A stretch of DNA of 64,000 bases from Cerrena zonata (taxonomy: Eukaryota > Basidiomycota > Agaricomycetes > Polyporales > Cerrenaceae), in assembly GCA_038087015.1 (NCBI GenBank), contig JASBNA010000049.1:62001-126000 (forward strand). Reading direction: 5' to 3'. Shown one piece after another: positions 42,858-54,134 of this stretch (positions within the stretch are counted from its first letter, which is position 1; every line of letters begins with the position of its first letter). The notes under the pieces are model-generated. The model had not been told where the DNA came from. It searched no databases and saw nothing but the letters and a program-made list of their open reading frames with translations. A program made the position numbers and the translations under genes.

Positions 42858-44288
42858 TTACTGGGTAGATATCATACTCACTTGGATCAGTTTTAGAAAC
42901 AATTGACTATTTTTTTTTTTTTTATTCTCTCCATATCTTGTGTAATCATAAAAACATTCAATTGATGAATGTTCATCTATTTGAATGGCATGGGTAATAT
43001 TTGGATTATAGAGAGCTGGGATTTGATCTGCAAAGTATCTTTTACCATTCAAACAGATGGAGTCTCCATTTTTATTACTCATTTGATAATCGAATTCTCC
43101 AAGTTGTGATCTTCCGATAATAACCCTACTTTTCATATCGGGTAGAATTATACAAGCAATATTAATAGGATCTGCTTGTGGCACTAACCTAAGTTCGAAG
43201 TGAGCTACTTTATTAGCCACTATGGGTTTACCTGAAGCAACAGAAACTTCATATCCTTCGCAAGTGGAAAAATATAACAATTTTAAGTTATCATCTAAAT
43301 TCTTCAAAGTACCTCGGTAAATAAAATTATCTGAGGCTGCTGAACCAAATAAGAAATCATATTTACTGGGCCCATTTGGGCCACTCTTTTTTGGTTTCAT
43401 ATGTGGAATAGAAGCTGAATCGCTATCAATATTCGATGTGATTTCATCTTTGATTTTATGCTCTGAATCTGAATCTGAATCTGATTCCGATTCCGATTCC
43501 AATGATAAACAGAGCTGATCAAGTTCAAAAGCTAATTCATTTTCATCTATATTTGGATTTTCATCGAGATCCACAATGTCATGGTCTAACTTGGATTCTT
43601 CACGATGACTTAATAAAATATTTATAAATTTCTTATATTTCTTCCAAATAACATAATATTCATGTTTATAATCATGATATAGTTTTTTCGAATGTTTGCA
43701 ACTAGGACAATTACATTTACGACACCAGTAACTCAGTTTGCTATGATTGCTTTCATTTTTCTTTGGTAATTCTGGATGGTTATTATTTGATGTGGGTTTA
43801 GCGAGGTTTATAGGCTCATTTGCACTACTAGATGCATTATGAGTAGGCACACTTTCGGAATCTTGTGCATACATAAGTATTTTCTTTTCTTCCATTTTCA
43901 TTGCCAATTCATAATTAAATCGCCGAAGGAGGAATGCTATAATGTAATTATAATCATGACGGAAATCGTGTGGAATATCACTGACAATAGAATCATCAAT
44001 CGAAATTGATAAAATAGTTGACCAATACCTTGTGCGAACAAGATTTGAATGAAGATACTGCTGTACTTTCAAAATGTGGTCCCTAGCTTCGTTTGGGTAC
44101 TTTGAAAGCTGCTTGTTTTCATTTTGTGGTGGTAACACATGCTCAGGGATATCTCTAGTATAACCAGATGGAATTTCGTTTTCATTGAAAAGAGTAACTC
44201 TTTCATCCATGAGAGATATATCCCCGATTGTATTGCTGATATAATATGGATAACTACTGTCAATTGCGGTATAATCCTTGAACGACAT
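42858..44288 (-). CDS. Uncharacterised protein with Gag-like and degenerate retropepsin-like segments
   Basis: I do not recognise a named family for this 476-residue protein. Residues 85-140 (RTRYWSTILSISIDDSIVS through ELAMKMEEKKILM) resemble the Gag helical region of Ty1/copia elements. A Cys cluster CRKCNCPSCKH lies at 189-199. An acidic Ser/Asp run follows at 263-280. Residues 310-412 recall a retroviral-type aspartyl protease: FGSAASDNFI in the place of the catalytic DSGAS motif, SVASGKPI, and VIIGRSQLGEF near the end. The catalytic aspartate is replaced, so activity is unlikely. No integrase, reverse transcriptase or flanking LTR was seen. A domesticated retroelement is an inference. 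Start ATG at 44288; frame intact. Confidence 0.55.
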   Translation of the reverse strand: MSFKDYTAIDSSYPYYISNTIGDISLMDERVTLFNENEIPSGYTRDIPEHVLPPQNENKQLSKYPNEARDHILKVQQYLHSNLVRTRYWSTILSISIDDSIVSDIPHDFRHDYNYIIAFLLRRFNYELAMKMEEKKILMYAQDSESVPTHNASSSANEPINLAKPTSNNNHPELPKKNESNHSKLSYWCRKCNCPSCKHSKKLYHDYKHEYYVIWKKYKKFINILLSHREESKLDHDIVDLDENPNIDENELAFELDQLCLSLESESESDSDSDSEHKIKDEITSNIDSDSASIPHMKPKKSGPNGPSKYDFLFGSAASDNFIYRGTLKNLDDNLKLLYFSTCEGYEVSVASGKPIVANKVAHFELRLVPQADPINIACIILPDMKSRVIIGRSQLGEFDYQMSNKNGDSICLNGKRYFADQIPALYNPNITHAIQIDEHSSIECFYDYTRYGENKKKKNSQLFLKLIQVSMISTQ

Positions 44289-45167
44289 GATAATTAGAAA
44301 TTTAAATTGGTGATTTTTTTATTGTTGCAAAAAACTTTTTTGAGGATTTTGTTTTTTTTATAGAGATTTTTTTTTTATGTGAGGAACTTTTTTTGATGCG
44401 AAAAATGATAGATCACTTTCGCGGCGGTAATTCAAAACTAACACTTTGACAAACCTCCAATTGAAGTCTACTTATCAGTCAATATCAGTTCAAATAGTCG
44501 AGTCAGACAGTAGATTCGAGCAGCATACTCAAGCAGTATACTCAAGGAGATGATCAATTAGTTGATTCAATTAGTTGACTCAAAAAGTAATAAATATTAC
44601 TGTAAGCGTAGAAAATGGGCGACTTACCTACCAACATAGTACCGGTGGATTTATTGAGCGAGTAAACAGCAACAATATCGAGCTCTATAGATTGTAATGA
44701 AAGATTATGACTAGTAGAAGGTAAAAGAGAAGAAGTAATAAGTGGATGAAAAGGTGGGCGGTTAATTTTTGGCGGCATAAGTCAAGGTCGTCCATTTACC
44801 AAGAAATGAAATCCAATCACGTGACCAGAACAAAACACCCATGCACCAATTTACTCACACACCCAGACACCAGGAGTTTTTCCTGTTTTTACCCTTTACA
44901 CAAACGCCTATTAAAAATCGCTGGAAAAGTCTAATGAGAAAAGGGCTGGCGACTAAAAAACTCAATTTTTAAAGGAATCAACTTTATTCTTACGTGATAA
45001 ACAGAATACATTATCCATTAACCGGTCTTCGATAGTCTTTGGTGAGGTTTAGGAATTGTTTGTTGTATTTGAAGATTGTTAACGCTTGGTTGTCTTTCGT
45101 GTTGTATTAGCCCCCTTATCAGTTCACGTCTATCTTTGCATTATTCAATTGTGAGTTTATAGAAAAT
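44289..45167. promoter_or_regulatory. Divergent region upstream of the Gag-like gene and VAC8
   Basis: It contains TTTCGCG at 44417-44423, the reverse of CGCGAAA, an SCB/MCB-like G1/S site. The full E-box TCACGTGA lies at 44817-44824, and T-rich tracts at 44310-44400. A possible small gene at 44554-44778 lies in the middle on the minus strand. Confidence 0.45.
44554..44778 (-). CDS. Putative small protein, perhaps the first exon of a spliced gene
   Basis: An ATG at 44778 opens 74 codons with no recognised homologue. After codon 50 the text reads GTAG followed by GTAAGT, a good splice donor in yeasts. Two AACTAATTGA stretches further along resemble branch sites. If the donor is used, the protein ends in a different second exon and only the first 50 residues (MPPKINRPPFHPLITSS and on) are certain. 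The ORF sits 39 bp from the TCACGTGA box. Without expression data this stays a candidate. Confidence 0.3.
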   Translation of the reverse strand: MPPKINRPPFHPLITSSLLPSTSHNLSLQSIELDIVAVYSLNKSTGTMLVGKSPIFYAYSNIYYFLSQLIESTN

Positions 45168-46844
45168 ATGGGTATTTGTTGCAGTTGTTTGAAACGTAAT
45201 AATGATGGCAATCCACCATTATTATTGGCAGAAAATGAACGAGACGCAATAAGCTCTCTTTTACAATACTTGGAAAATCGTTCGGATGTTGATTTTTTCA
45301 GTAATGGTCCTTTAAAAGCTTTAAGTACTTTAGTTTATTCCGAAAATATTGATTTACAAAGAAGTGCTGCTTTAGCATTTGCTGAAATTACGGAAAAGGA
45401 CGTTCGGGAAGTTAATCGTGATGTTTTAGAACCAATTCTTATCCTTTTACAATCAACTGATCTGGAAGTTCAAAGAGCAGCTTGTGGTGCTTTGGGTAAC
45501 TTGGCTGTAAATAACGAAAATAAAATTTTAATTGTTGAAATGGGTGGATTAGAACCTTTAATTAGACAAATGATGTCAACAAATATAGAAGTTCAATGTA
45601 ATGCTGTTGGTTGTATAACTAATTTAGCTACTCAAGATGATAATAAAACTAAAATTGCTAAACTGGGTGCTTTAATTCCTTTAACTAAATTAGCTAAACT
45701 GAAAGATATAAGAGTTCAAAGAAATGCTACTGGTGCTTTATTAAATATGACTCATTCTGGTGAAAATAGACAAGAATTAGTTAATGCTGGGGCAGTTCCA
45801 GTTCTTGTATCTTTATTATCAAATGAAGATGCCGATGTTCAATATTATTGTACTACTGCTTTATCTAATATCGCCGTTGATGAATTAAATCGTAAAAAAT
45901 TGGCTACTTCTGAACCCAAATTAGTTAGTCAATTAGTCAATTTAATGGATTCTCCTTCTCCAAGAGTTCAATGTCAAGCTACCCTTGCTTTAAGAAATTT
46001 GGCTTCTGATTCAGGTTATCAAGTTGATATTGTGAAAGCTGGTGGTTTACCTCATTTAGTTCAATTATTAACTTGTAATCATCAACCTCTCGTCTTAGCT
46101 GCTGTTGCTTGTATTAGAAATATTTCAATTCATCCTCAAAATGAAGCCCTTATAATTGATGCAGGATTCTTATCTCCTCTTGTTAATTTACTCGATTATA
46201 ATGATCTGGAAGAAATTCAATGTCATGCTGTTTCAACTTTAAGAAATTTGGCCGCTTCAAGTGAAAGAAATAGATTAGCCATTTTATCAGCTGGTGCAGT
46301 TGACAAATGTAAAGATTTAGTTTTGAGAGTTCCTTTATCAGTTCAACTGGAGATTTCTGCTTGTTTTGCAATTTTAGCTTTGGCTGATGATTTAAAACCA
46401 AAATTATATGAATCTAAAATAATAGATGTTTTAATCCCACTAACATTTAGTGAAAATGGTGAAGTTTGTGGTAATTCTGCTGCTGCTTTAGCTAATTTAT
46501 GTTCAAGAGTTTCAAATGAGCATAAAGATTATATTTTAAATAATTGGTCTCAACCAGAAAGTGGTATTTATGGGTTTTTAGTTAGATTTTTGAAAAGTGA
46601 AAGTGCTACTTTTGAACATATTGCATTATGGACTATTTTACAATTATTAGAAAGTCCAAATGATGAAATTAAACAATTAATTGAAAAAAATGAATCAATT
46701 TTATCCGGTATTAAAACTTTAAGTGAATCTCAACAACATTCAAATTATAATTATGGTAAAGATGTTAACTCAAGTGATCAATTTGATGATCCAAAAAATG
46801 AATTATTTAATTTAACTCAACAAATTTTACAAATTTTAGGTTAA
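45168..46844 (+). CDS. VAC8: Vacuolar armadillo-repeat protein Vac8
   Basis: Vac8 works in vacuole inheritance, nucleus-vacuole junctions and the Cvt pathway, anchored to the vacuole membrane. The 558-residue protein begins MGICCSC, giving a myristoylation glycine at G2 and palmitoylation cysteines at C4, C5 and C7. About eleven armadillo repeats follow, recognised by recurring [42 protein letters not shown] and STLRNLAAS. Several in-frame CTG codons sit at positions where budding-yeast Vac8 has serine (45663, 45699, 46206, 46347), so CTG is read as Ser here. ATG at 45168. Frame intact. Confidence 0.97.
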   Translation: MGICCSCLKRNNDGNPPLLLAENERDAISSLLQYLENRSDVDFFSNGPLKALSTLVYSENIDLQRSAALAFAEITEKDVREVNRDVLEPILILLQSTDLEVQRAACGALGNLAVNNENKILIVEMGGLEPLIRQMMSTNIEVQCNAVGCITNLATQDDNKTKIAKLGALIPLTKLAKLKDIRVQRNATGALLNMTHSGENRQELVNAGAVPVLVSLLSNEDADVQYYCTTALSNIAVDELNRKKLATSEPKLVSQLVNLMDSPSPRVQCQATLALRNLASDSGYQVDIVKAGGLPHLVQLLTCNHQPLVLAAVACIRNISIHPQNEALIIDAGFLSPLVNLLDYNDLEEIQCHAVSTLRNLAASSERNRLAILSAGAVDKCKDLVLRVPLSVQLEISACFAILALADDLKPKLYESKIIDVLIPLTFSENGEVCGNSAAALANLCSRVSNEHKDYILNNWSQPESGIYGFLVRFLKSESATFEHIALWTILQLLESPNDEIKQLIEKNESILSGIKTLSESQQHSNYNYGKDVNSSDQFDDPKNELFNLTQQILQILG

Positions 46845-47117
46845 CTTCAATAATTCAATTAGTTGATTGATCAACTCCATTTCACCGTTTAATTCTATAT
46901 CCCTACAATTTTTTCTTGATGTTTATTACTTTTTTAATTACTCTTATTTACTCCATGTATTTATTCTTTTCTATTTTTTTTTTTGTAATTTTCGTTCTGT
47001 TCTTTTCTTGATATCTTATTTGACAATCACTGGCGTAAAATTTTGTCTAATTGAAAAAGTTAATAAATAAATTTATAATAAATGATTTCCTTAAAATTAT
47101 ATTATCTATAAGAATAC
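46845..47117. other. Convergent VAC8-CHM7 3' region
   Basis: A T-rich stretch with no recognised gene. It holds the 3' ends of both genes. Confidence 0.4.
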
Positions 47118-48479
47118 TTAATTAGCTAAAGGCTCGAGCTTTTCTTTATTTGTGTCCGATTGTTCAATTGGGGTATTGTCTATTGACAAATCGTCTAACT
47201 TATCTAATAGTTCTTGACTGTTTTCTTTACTTCTCAAAGGTTTGTCCTTGGACTCGTTATATAGTCTTTCGAATTCCTCTTCAATTTCATCATCATAAGC
47301 ATTATCATTAAGTCTATTAGAAACTTCGTCAACATTTCGGATTTCATCATCCAAATCATTCTTAATATTTTCAACTTCATCAAGATCAACTTTATTTAAA
47401 CTAGATAACGTTTTTATACTAGTTTTATAAATTTGCAATATTTGAGAATTTAAAGTAGCATCATCGATTTTGAGTAAAATTGAATTAAGTTGATTTACAA
47501 TATCTTGAGATTTGGATAAAGATTTGGATATGGTTTTTTTATTAACAAGTATTCTCTTGATTCTTTCCAGAGAATCAGGTTTGGATATTAATGATTGAAT
47601 GGATTGGGGGATCTTATCATCTAGTTCATGAGATAATTGATCATTTCTCTTTTCTAACTGGGCAATATTTGATTTCAAGTTCGATATTCCAATATCGGCC
47701 TCTGATATTTCAACTGCATTACCAAACTGTATGGAATTAAACTTAATATAAATACGGTCTTCAACTTTCAGGGTTGCTAGGTGATTTTTATCTCTGGAGT
47801 AATATATAAGCAAAAGATCCAAATCAAATGGGGTAATTTGAGAATCAATATTCGATTGAATAACTTCTAGTAGTTCTGATTTATCATATACTAGACTGCT
47901 ATAATTGCCATCATGCACATATTCTTTCAATTTTTTCAATAAACCATCAGCAACGGTAACAAATTTCTCCCAGGAAAAGTAATTATCTGCTTTCAAAGTA
48001 CCATCTTTCAATACGGGGGTAAATTCGTACAGTAGTCCCAATGACATCAAACCCCAGCTCAACCATTTAGTAGGAGAAACATAGTCCACCAATGAACCTT
48101 GACTGCCGAAGTACTGCTCAAAAGGTTTATCGTAAGCTTTATACTCGGATACTGGGATCAACTGTTTTCTTTCAACAAGTTCTTTAAGAACTAGTCCCAA
48201 ACTGCGTGGCTTACCCAACACCGGCAACGCCAAAAGCTGATCTAAATTTGGATTTCGAGTGGGTACTGAAAGGGATGTTTGAACTGAATCCTCATATTTC
48301 ATTAAAGACCTGCTTTCTAGTAAAGAAAGAAGTAGATGTAACCAAGCATTAAGATTAGCTTCATAACCATCTGGATTCAAGATTTTAAGCCGGTTAAAAT
48401 CAGAATATAAAGAGCTTATACGTGTCTTAGTGAAATGGGTATCAGACCTTATGAACTGCTCTATAGTTTCATGACTCAT
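47118..48479 (-). CDS. CHM7: ESCRT-III-like nuclear envelope protein Chm7
   Basis: CHMP7-type protein that marks defective nuclear pore assemblies and seals the nuclear envelope. The 453-residue length agrees with yeast Chm7. The N-terminal half carries the winged-helix type domain (MSHETIEQFIR to about 250). The C-terminal half is an ESCRT-III-like coiled region (VEISEADIGISNLKSNIAQL, SLSKSQDIVNQLNSILLKI). The C-terminus is acidic (DDEIEEEFERLYNES), as in Snf7-family proteins. Start ATG at 48479. Together with NUP145 nearby it forms a nuclear-envelope pair by chance of location. Assignment rests on domain order; frame intact. Confidence 0.8.
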   Translation of the reverse strand: MSHETIEQFIRSDTHFTKTRISSLYSDFNRLKILNPDGYEANLNAWLHLLLSLLESRSLMKYEDSVQTSLSVPTRNPNLDQLLALPVLGKPRSLGLVLKELVERKQLIPVSEYKAYDKPFEQYFGSQGSLVDYVSPTKWLSWGLMSLGLLYEFTPVLKDGTLKADNYFSWEKFVTVADGLLKKLKEYVHDGNYSSLVYDKSELLEVIQSNIDSQITPFDLDLLLIYYSRDKNHLATLKVEDRIYIKFNSIQFGNAVEISEADIGISNLKSNIAQLEKRNDQLSHELDDKIPQSIQSLISKPDSLERIKRILVNKKTISKSLSKSQDIVNQLNSILLKIDDATLNSQILQIYKTSIKTLSSLNKVDLDEVENIKNDLDDEIRNVDEVSNRLNDNAYDDEIEEEFERLYNESKDKPLRSKENSQELLDKLDDLSIDNTPIEQSDTNKEKLEPLAN

Positions 48480-48679
48480 GTCCGTAGAGAAGCCTAATCC
48501 TTATCTTTTGATATCAAAATTGATCTTTTGATCTTTTTTTTTTCCTCCCAAATTTTTTTTTTTTAAATCATCAGTTCACAAAAGCTTCTTCAAATGTTTA
48601 GAAGGACTATACTACAGTAGTTAAGGCTACAATGTAATAGTAAAGATTATACGAAGGTATTAAAATGCAATATATAAAA

Positions 48680-49669
48680 TTAATTATCTAAGTTCAATTT
48701 GTTTAAGCTCAATTCGACTTGGTCCCTTAAACCATCAACTACATCTAAGATGGCTGTAGCAGCTGGAGAATCGGCATAGCTATCAAAGAAGGACTCACCA
48801 CTATCACAAGCTCTACCAATTCTAGGGTCCAAAGGAACGGCCCCTAAATAAGGAATGTTTAAATCTTGACATAATTGTTTACCACCACCAGTGGTTGGTT
48901 TGAAAATTTGTGATTCACCTTTACAATTTGGACAAACAAATCCTGACATGTTTTCAACTAGACCCAAGATCCTTATATTGGCTTTACGGCAGAAATCGAT
49001 TTCTTTTCTGACGTCTAACAATGCAACTTCTTGGGGAGTAGTGACAATCAATGCACCATCTATACCAACTTCTTTCATATACGTTGTAACTGATAAGTGT
49101 TCATCAGAGGTACCAGGAGGAGTATCAACCACCAAGTAGTCCAAGTGATCACCCCAATTAACATCCTTTAAGAACTGCTTGATTAAACCGTTCTTTTTGG
49201 CACCTCTCCAAATAATAGCAGAATCAGGGTCAGGAAGCATAAACGATATACTCATAAGGCCCAAGTTATCAGCAACATAAACAGGAGACCATCCGGAATT
49301 TGATTGATGAATCAGTTCACCTTCAGCCCCTAACATACGTGGTAAGGAAGGACCACAGATATCAAGATCCATTGCCCCAACTTCAAGTTCTTCATCTGCA
49401 GCTAATGCCCACGACAACATAGAAGTGAATGTAGACTTCCCAACACCTCCTTTACCCGATAAGACAAGTAATTTATGGTCTATATGAGAAAGTCGTTTAT
49501 TAATAAGAGCAATATCTGGATCTGGCCCTTGAGGTAGTTGTGACTCACAAACATTTTGATTTGGACATCCCTGACAAGCATCTCCCTTCCCAGCGTTCTC
49601 TGATTCTGGTCCCGGGCAATGCTCTGGCTCAGGAGCCGATAGTTGTGTCTTTGTTATCGAAGGTGCCAT
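48680..49669 (-). CDS. NBP35: Cytosolic Fe-S cluster scaffold Nbp35
   Basis: Nbp35 forms the Cfd1-Nbp35 scaffold for cytosolic and nuclear [4Fe-4S] assembly. The 329-residue protein has the family N-terminal cysteines C18, C32, C35 and C41, which distinguish it from Cfd1. The Walker A loop GKGGVGKS is at 72-79. The bridging CPxC motif is at C246/C249 (VCPNC). [16 protein letters not shown] and the switch segment are intact. Start ATG at 49669. Frame intact. Confidence 0.97.
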   Translation of the reverse strand: MAPSITKTQLSAPEPEHCPGPESENAGKGDACQGCPNQNVCESQLPQGPDPDIALINKRLSHIDHKLLVLSGKGGVGKSTFTSMLSWALAADEELEVGAMDLDICGPSLPRMLGAEGELIHQSNSGWSPVYVADNLGLMSISFMLPDPDSAIIWRGAKKNGLIKQFLKDVNWGDHLDYLVVDTPPGTSDEHLSVTTYMKEVGIDGALIVTTPQEVALLDVRKEIDFCRKANIRILGLVENMSGFVCPNCKGESQIFKPTTGGGKQLCQDLNIPYLGAVPLDPRIGRACDSGESFFDSYADSPAATAILDVVDGLRDQVELSLNKLNLDN

Positions 49670-50016
49670 TTAATTATGAATTTGCGTTAGTTCTTACTTT
49701 TCCTCTAGCTTGTTTTTTATCTTGTTATGTCTCTTGCTAAACACTAATCACTGGAAAGAACACCGTAGGTCACTTTGACAAGAACCAATATTAATATAAT
49801 ATAATCTGAAGAAAATCAAGTAGTATCTAATCCATCAATATTTGATGATTAATAAAAAGAAAAAGAAAAACGAATAAATTACATGCAGGAAACTTCTTTT
49901 GATCACTTGAAAGAAACTGCAAAAATCTTATAGCAAAGTCTACAAAATTGATAATTACAAAAATTACTTTTCATTATAGTACAAGAGTCTAATACAATGC
50001 ATAGTAGAGTAGAGGG
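49670..50016. other. NBP35 upstream and NUP145 3' region
   Basis: AT-rich intergenic stretch. I recognised no repeats, RNA genes or open frames of note. Confidence 0.4.
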
Positions 50017-53000
50017 TTAGATACGGTTAGAGAAGTACTCACGTTCGTTTTCGCCCAATTTCAAGGCAAAGATCTTGGTTTTAACGTCTTTGATATCATC
50101 CTTGTGAGCTAATGCAATATCCCCAACACGTTTGGAGATTAAACTTAATGCAACCTTGACTCTAAACGGAGCCTCATTGCTGATTTGGGAGATGTTACTT
50201 AATAATAGGTCTAACTGGTTGATATCGACAGGTTCAGCATTATCAAAACGATCGTTCAATTGGAAAAAGTCAGAATAGACTCCAGCACCTTGTTTCCAAT
50301 TAGGAATGATTCCACCTGAACGCGGGAATTGTTCAATGAGTTTCAATAAATGGTTCTTATAATCAGAATTATTTGCGATAACAGCCGAAGGACCCAATTC
50401 ATTGATAATGTTTTCATGGGCTTTTTCCCACAATTTTGCAGTGGCCAATGCTTCACCTTCAAGCCAGTATTCACCGGCGTGGTGGTGTTTTATAGCAATG
50501 GCTTCGTAAATTAAACTATGAGGGACCTTGAGCGTTTCATTCAAGTAGCTTTCTTCATCATTCAGATGGTCCTTTAATTTATCGACATTGGAAATGATAA
50601 CATTTCTGATCAATTTCTCAGTTTCTACATCACTGGTATGATGCGAGTAAACAAACACAGCTTCTTTCCATAACCCAATTTTTTCCAAAAATTGACCAAA
50701 CCCGATAGTAAGCTCATTTTCTGTAACTTGATCATGTCTTCTAGATAATACTTGATGGAATATCCATTTGACCTTGATATTAGCATTTGAATGCTTGATA
50801 TCTGATAATGCTTTAGATTTGTTATCAATCTTCCATGCATAGTATATTTTCAAAATATCAATTACAACATTATTTCCAGATGAAGGGGAAATATCCTGAA
50901 TAAGTTCGTGTAATTCAATGGATTGGTCTCCATAGAACAATTTCAATGCAAGAACAACACTCCAAGGTAAGTTTTCGACGACATCGTTAATGTCTCCAGC
51001 CAATATTTGGTAAATTTTTATAATTTGAGGAGGGATTAAAGATGAAGCTGCTGTGTCATTCCAGTGATCCAATTGCGCTTTAGAAATTGCTTGAACAGCC
51101 TTATCATTAGAATCCAATAAGGTGAGTAAAGCTGATAAATGTGAATTATTAGAATTGATGGCGAGAATAATTGCTTGTTTCAAGTTATTAGCGCACACAT
51201 TTAAAAATATGCTTTCCAAAACATCTTCACCATTGATCTCCAATAATTCATCAATCCTTTTCTTATTGAATTCTTTGAGCCATTCTCCAAAAATCTCTCT
51301 TTGAAAGCCTTTCTTCAAATAATCAATTAAGTTGGTATTTGAAACATCAACACCTTTATATTTTTCAATGCTGGATATTTCAACTTCATCAAAAAGCACC
51401 GATCCAAGTTTAAGAAGTAGAAGCTCTTCCTCATCGCCAACGTCATTGATCAAAAGATCACGGAATGTCAAATCAGTAGCTTCCTTGACTAATGGATATT
51501 TATTAAATCTTGTTTCGATGGAAGCACGTTGAACTAAAGTATAAATGATTTTGGAAATATTTTGTGGGAATTTTTCATCAAACTCGAGATGCTCAATAGC
51601 CTTGGTATTAGAATAGATATCCTTGGTGTTTTGTTCTTGAGTTGATTTCTTGTTAAAACTGGAAAATAAGAGATCATCCACTTTTTCAATGTCGACATTT
51701 CGTAATTCTCGTTGCGAAGTGATATATGAAGTTAAAGATGAATTCATATCATTGGCAAATTCAAGCTGTATTAACCAATCATCAGAGACTGCCAAGTTGG
51801 GTCTGATTTGAATTCTATTGAAAATTGAATCATCAGTGATTTCAGGTTCGAAAACCTTTTCATCAACTAATTCGTTCATATCAGTTCCCTTTGGGTAAAG
51901 AAAAGACAAGTTGTTTCAAATAATCATATTTTCTAGCCTCAACTTCAGGTTCTTCTGGTTGAGAATACAGCCCACCGACGGGGGAGTCCGGTCTTAATTC
52001 ATCTTCAGAGTCGATGGTTATGTCACTAACATTGTCTGCTAAGAGATTCAGCAGTTTGGCTATTTTTGTGTAATTGTATCTGTCTATTGATTTCGTCGTT
52101 AACCATGTTGGATTTGACGACTAATGGGTTGTCTTTCTCATCGGCGATATCTTCCCAGGCACCTGGTAATTGACCAGTATAGGCGTTAAGTTTCTGTCTT
52201 TTCAATTCTTGTTGGAATTTATCGTTTTCATAAAGCCTATAATATTCCATGGTAGCATCAGCTTCATTCTGATCCTGCTCCCTTTTAAGGGCCTCGAGTT
52301 TTCTTCTTTCGTCTTCATCGAGTGATTTACTGTCAACTAATCCCCACACACTGAAATGCTTAACTTTGAATACAAAATGACAGTTAAACGGATTATATGA
52401 TAAATATTCCATACCAGTGAGATTTTTCAACATTTTGATGTGTTCATCAAGCGAACGTGATTCTGGAGGCATGACCAATGTCACAACAGCTGGAACGTTC
52501 ATACCCTTTCCAAGTGGTGGCTTATTTTTAAACCCCCCGTAAACTTGAACAGTAGTCTTCCTAAACTTAACAACATTATCGAACAATTCTTCCCCAAGAG
52601 TTTTGCCAGATTCTTCTGCGCTTGCGAGGACAGAACTCAAATCAACAGGGAATCTATAGGAAATCATACCATGTTCGAGCTTCCCAATGGTGAAATCTTC
52701 AACTTTACTTAATTGTTCAATGGACATCTTGTTCAATTCCTTAATAGATGGTTTACACCAGTACCCATTATTCATCTCAGTATTATCTGGATCATTTTCT
52801 CCAGAATCATCTGTATAACTTTTACCGAAAGGCTGTTCTTTCTTATAACTAGCGGGAACTTTATGCTCCAATTCTTCGGAATCACTGATATCATCATCAG
52901 ATTGTTCATTATTAGATAAGAAATTCCTCAAAGGAACCCTATCATCCGTAATAATTCTTCTCCTTTTCGTTTTGAATACTTTATCAGCATTGATGAGATG

Positions 53001-54134
53001 GAATTTCAATGGTTTCGACTTTATCACAAGTCTTTTGATGTCACTGAAAGCTCGATCATGGACGGAGGATCGATAGCTTTTTTTATTAAACCTTTTATTA
53101 TGCAAAACACCAGCTTTTGGGAAAAGATTTTGTTTATTCTTGGAATCAATATAGTTTGGCTGGGTAAATAATCCCTTGATGGCACTTAAACCAGAAGTGG
53201 AATTCGTTGGACCGTATTTATTTCTGAAGAGTTTAAATGTCTGACCCAATTTACTTAATAATGACGATTTGTTTTCTTGAGGTTTTATTATTTGTTTTGA
53301 GTTGTATCCTTTGACGTTTGTATTTTCTTTGGAATTATTGTTGAAAACAGATTCAGTAATGGATTTTGGCATATTCTGCACATCTTTTTGTATGTTGTTA
53401 AAAATTGTATCGTAATTATAAGGATTGTTACCTATGCTATTAATGGACGAAGAGTTATTGCTTGCTCCAAGTGATGATTGAGGGTTTGAATTGGAATTAC
53501 CGAAAAGACCCCCTGCTTGCGCTGGCTGATTTGACGAGCCAAACAAGCCGCCACTTGCGTTGGAATTAGGATTAGTCCCGAATAAGCCTGATCCACCGTT
53601 GTTATTTTGAGATGTACCCGAGTTACCAAAAAGACCACCCGTGTTATTCGATGTAGAGTTGTTATTACCAAATAACCCTCCACTAGGATTTGTGGATTGA
53701 GCTTGTGAGTTGCCAAACAAGCCACCACCTGTAGTAGAAGGGTTAGCAGTATTACCACTGGTGTTTCCAAACAACCCTCCAGATGCAGGTGTAGAATTAG
53801 TGTTGGAGGAAGCATTACCAAATAACCCCCCAGTAGGAGCAGCATTGGCATTTGAAGAGGAGTTACCAAACAACCCACCCCCAGAAGCAGCAGCGGGTGC
53901 TTGTCCTGAATTTCCAAATAACCCTCCAGAAGTGGCCGGGCCTTTGTTATTCCCAAATGATGTATTTGTATTTGAATTGCCAAATAAGCCCGACGAGGTC
54001 GAATTAGTGTTGTTGTTCGAGCCAAACAAACCACCACCAGTGGCATTGTTACTCAGGCCTCCGAAAGAGTTGGATTTGGCAAATCCACTGGAGTTTCCCC
54101 AGCTATTGGAAGTATTTGTCGCAGAACCAAACAT
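50017..54134 (-). CDS. NUP145: Nucleoporin Nup145 precursor, with two frame breaks
   Basis: Nup145 is made as a precursor that cuts itself into Nup145N (FG repeats) and Nup145C (Nup84 complex scaffold). The N-terminal frame from ATG 54134 has many GLFG repeats over the first 230 residues, then the autoproteolytic domain with the cleavage site HFS at 593-595 (VKHFSVWGLVD), close to yeast position 605. The frame leaves its path near 52030 and again near 51895. The intervening 130 bp are open and encode LLADNVSDITIDSEDE and a YDYLKQ segment. The final frame to the stop at 50017 is the alpha-helical Nup96-type scaffold. Joined length about 1371 residues. Both breaks need one base removed. Confidence 0.92.

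Noticed and set aside
42164..42868. Two plus-strand open frames upstream of the Gag-like gene
   Set aside because: Both start at TTG, without an ATG, and lack family features.
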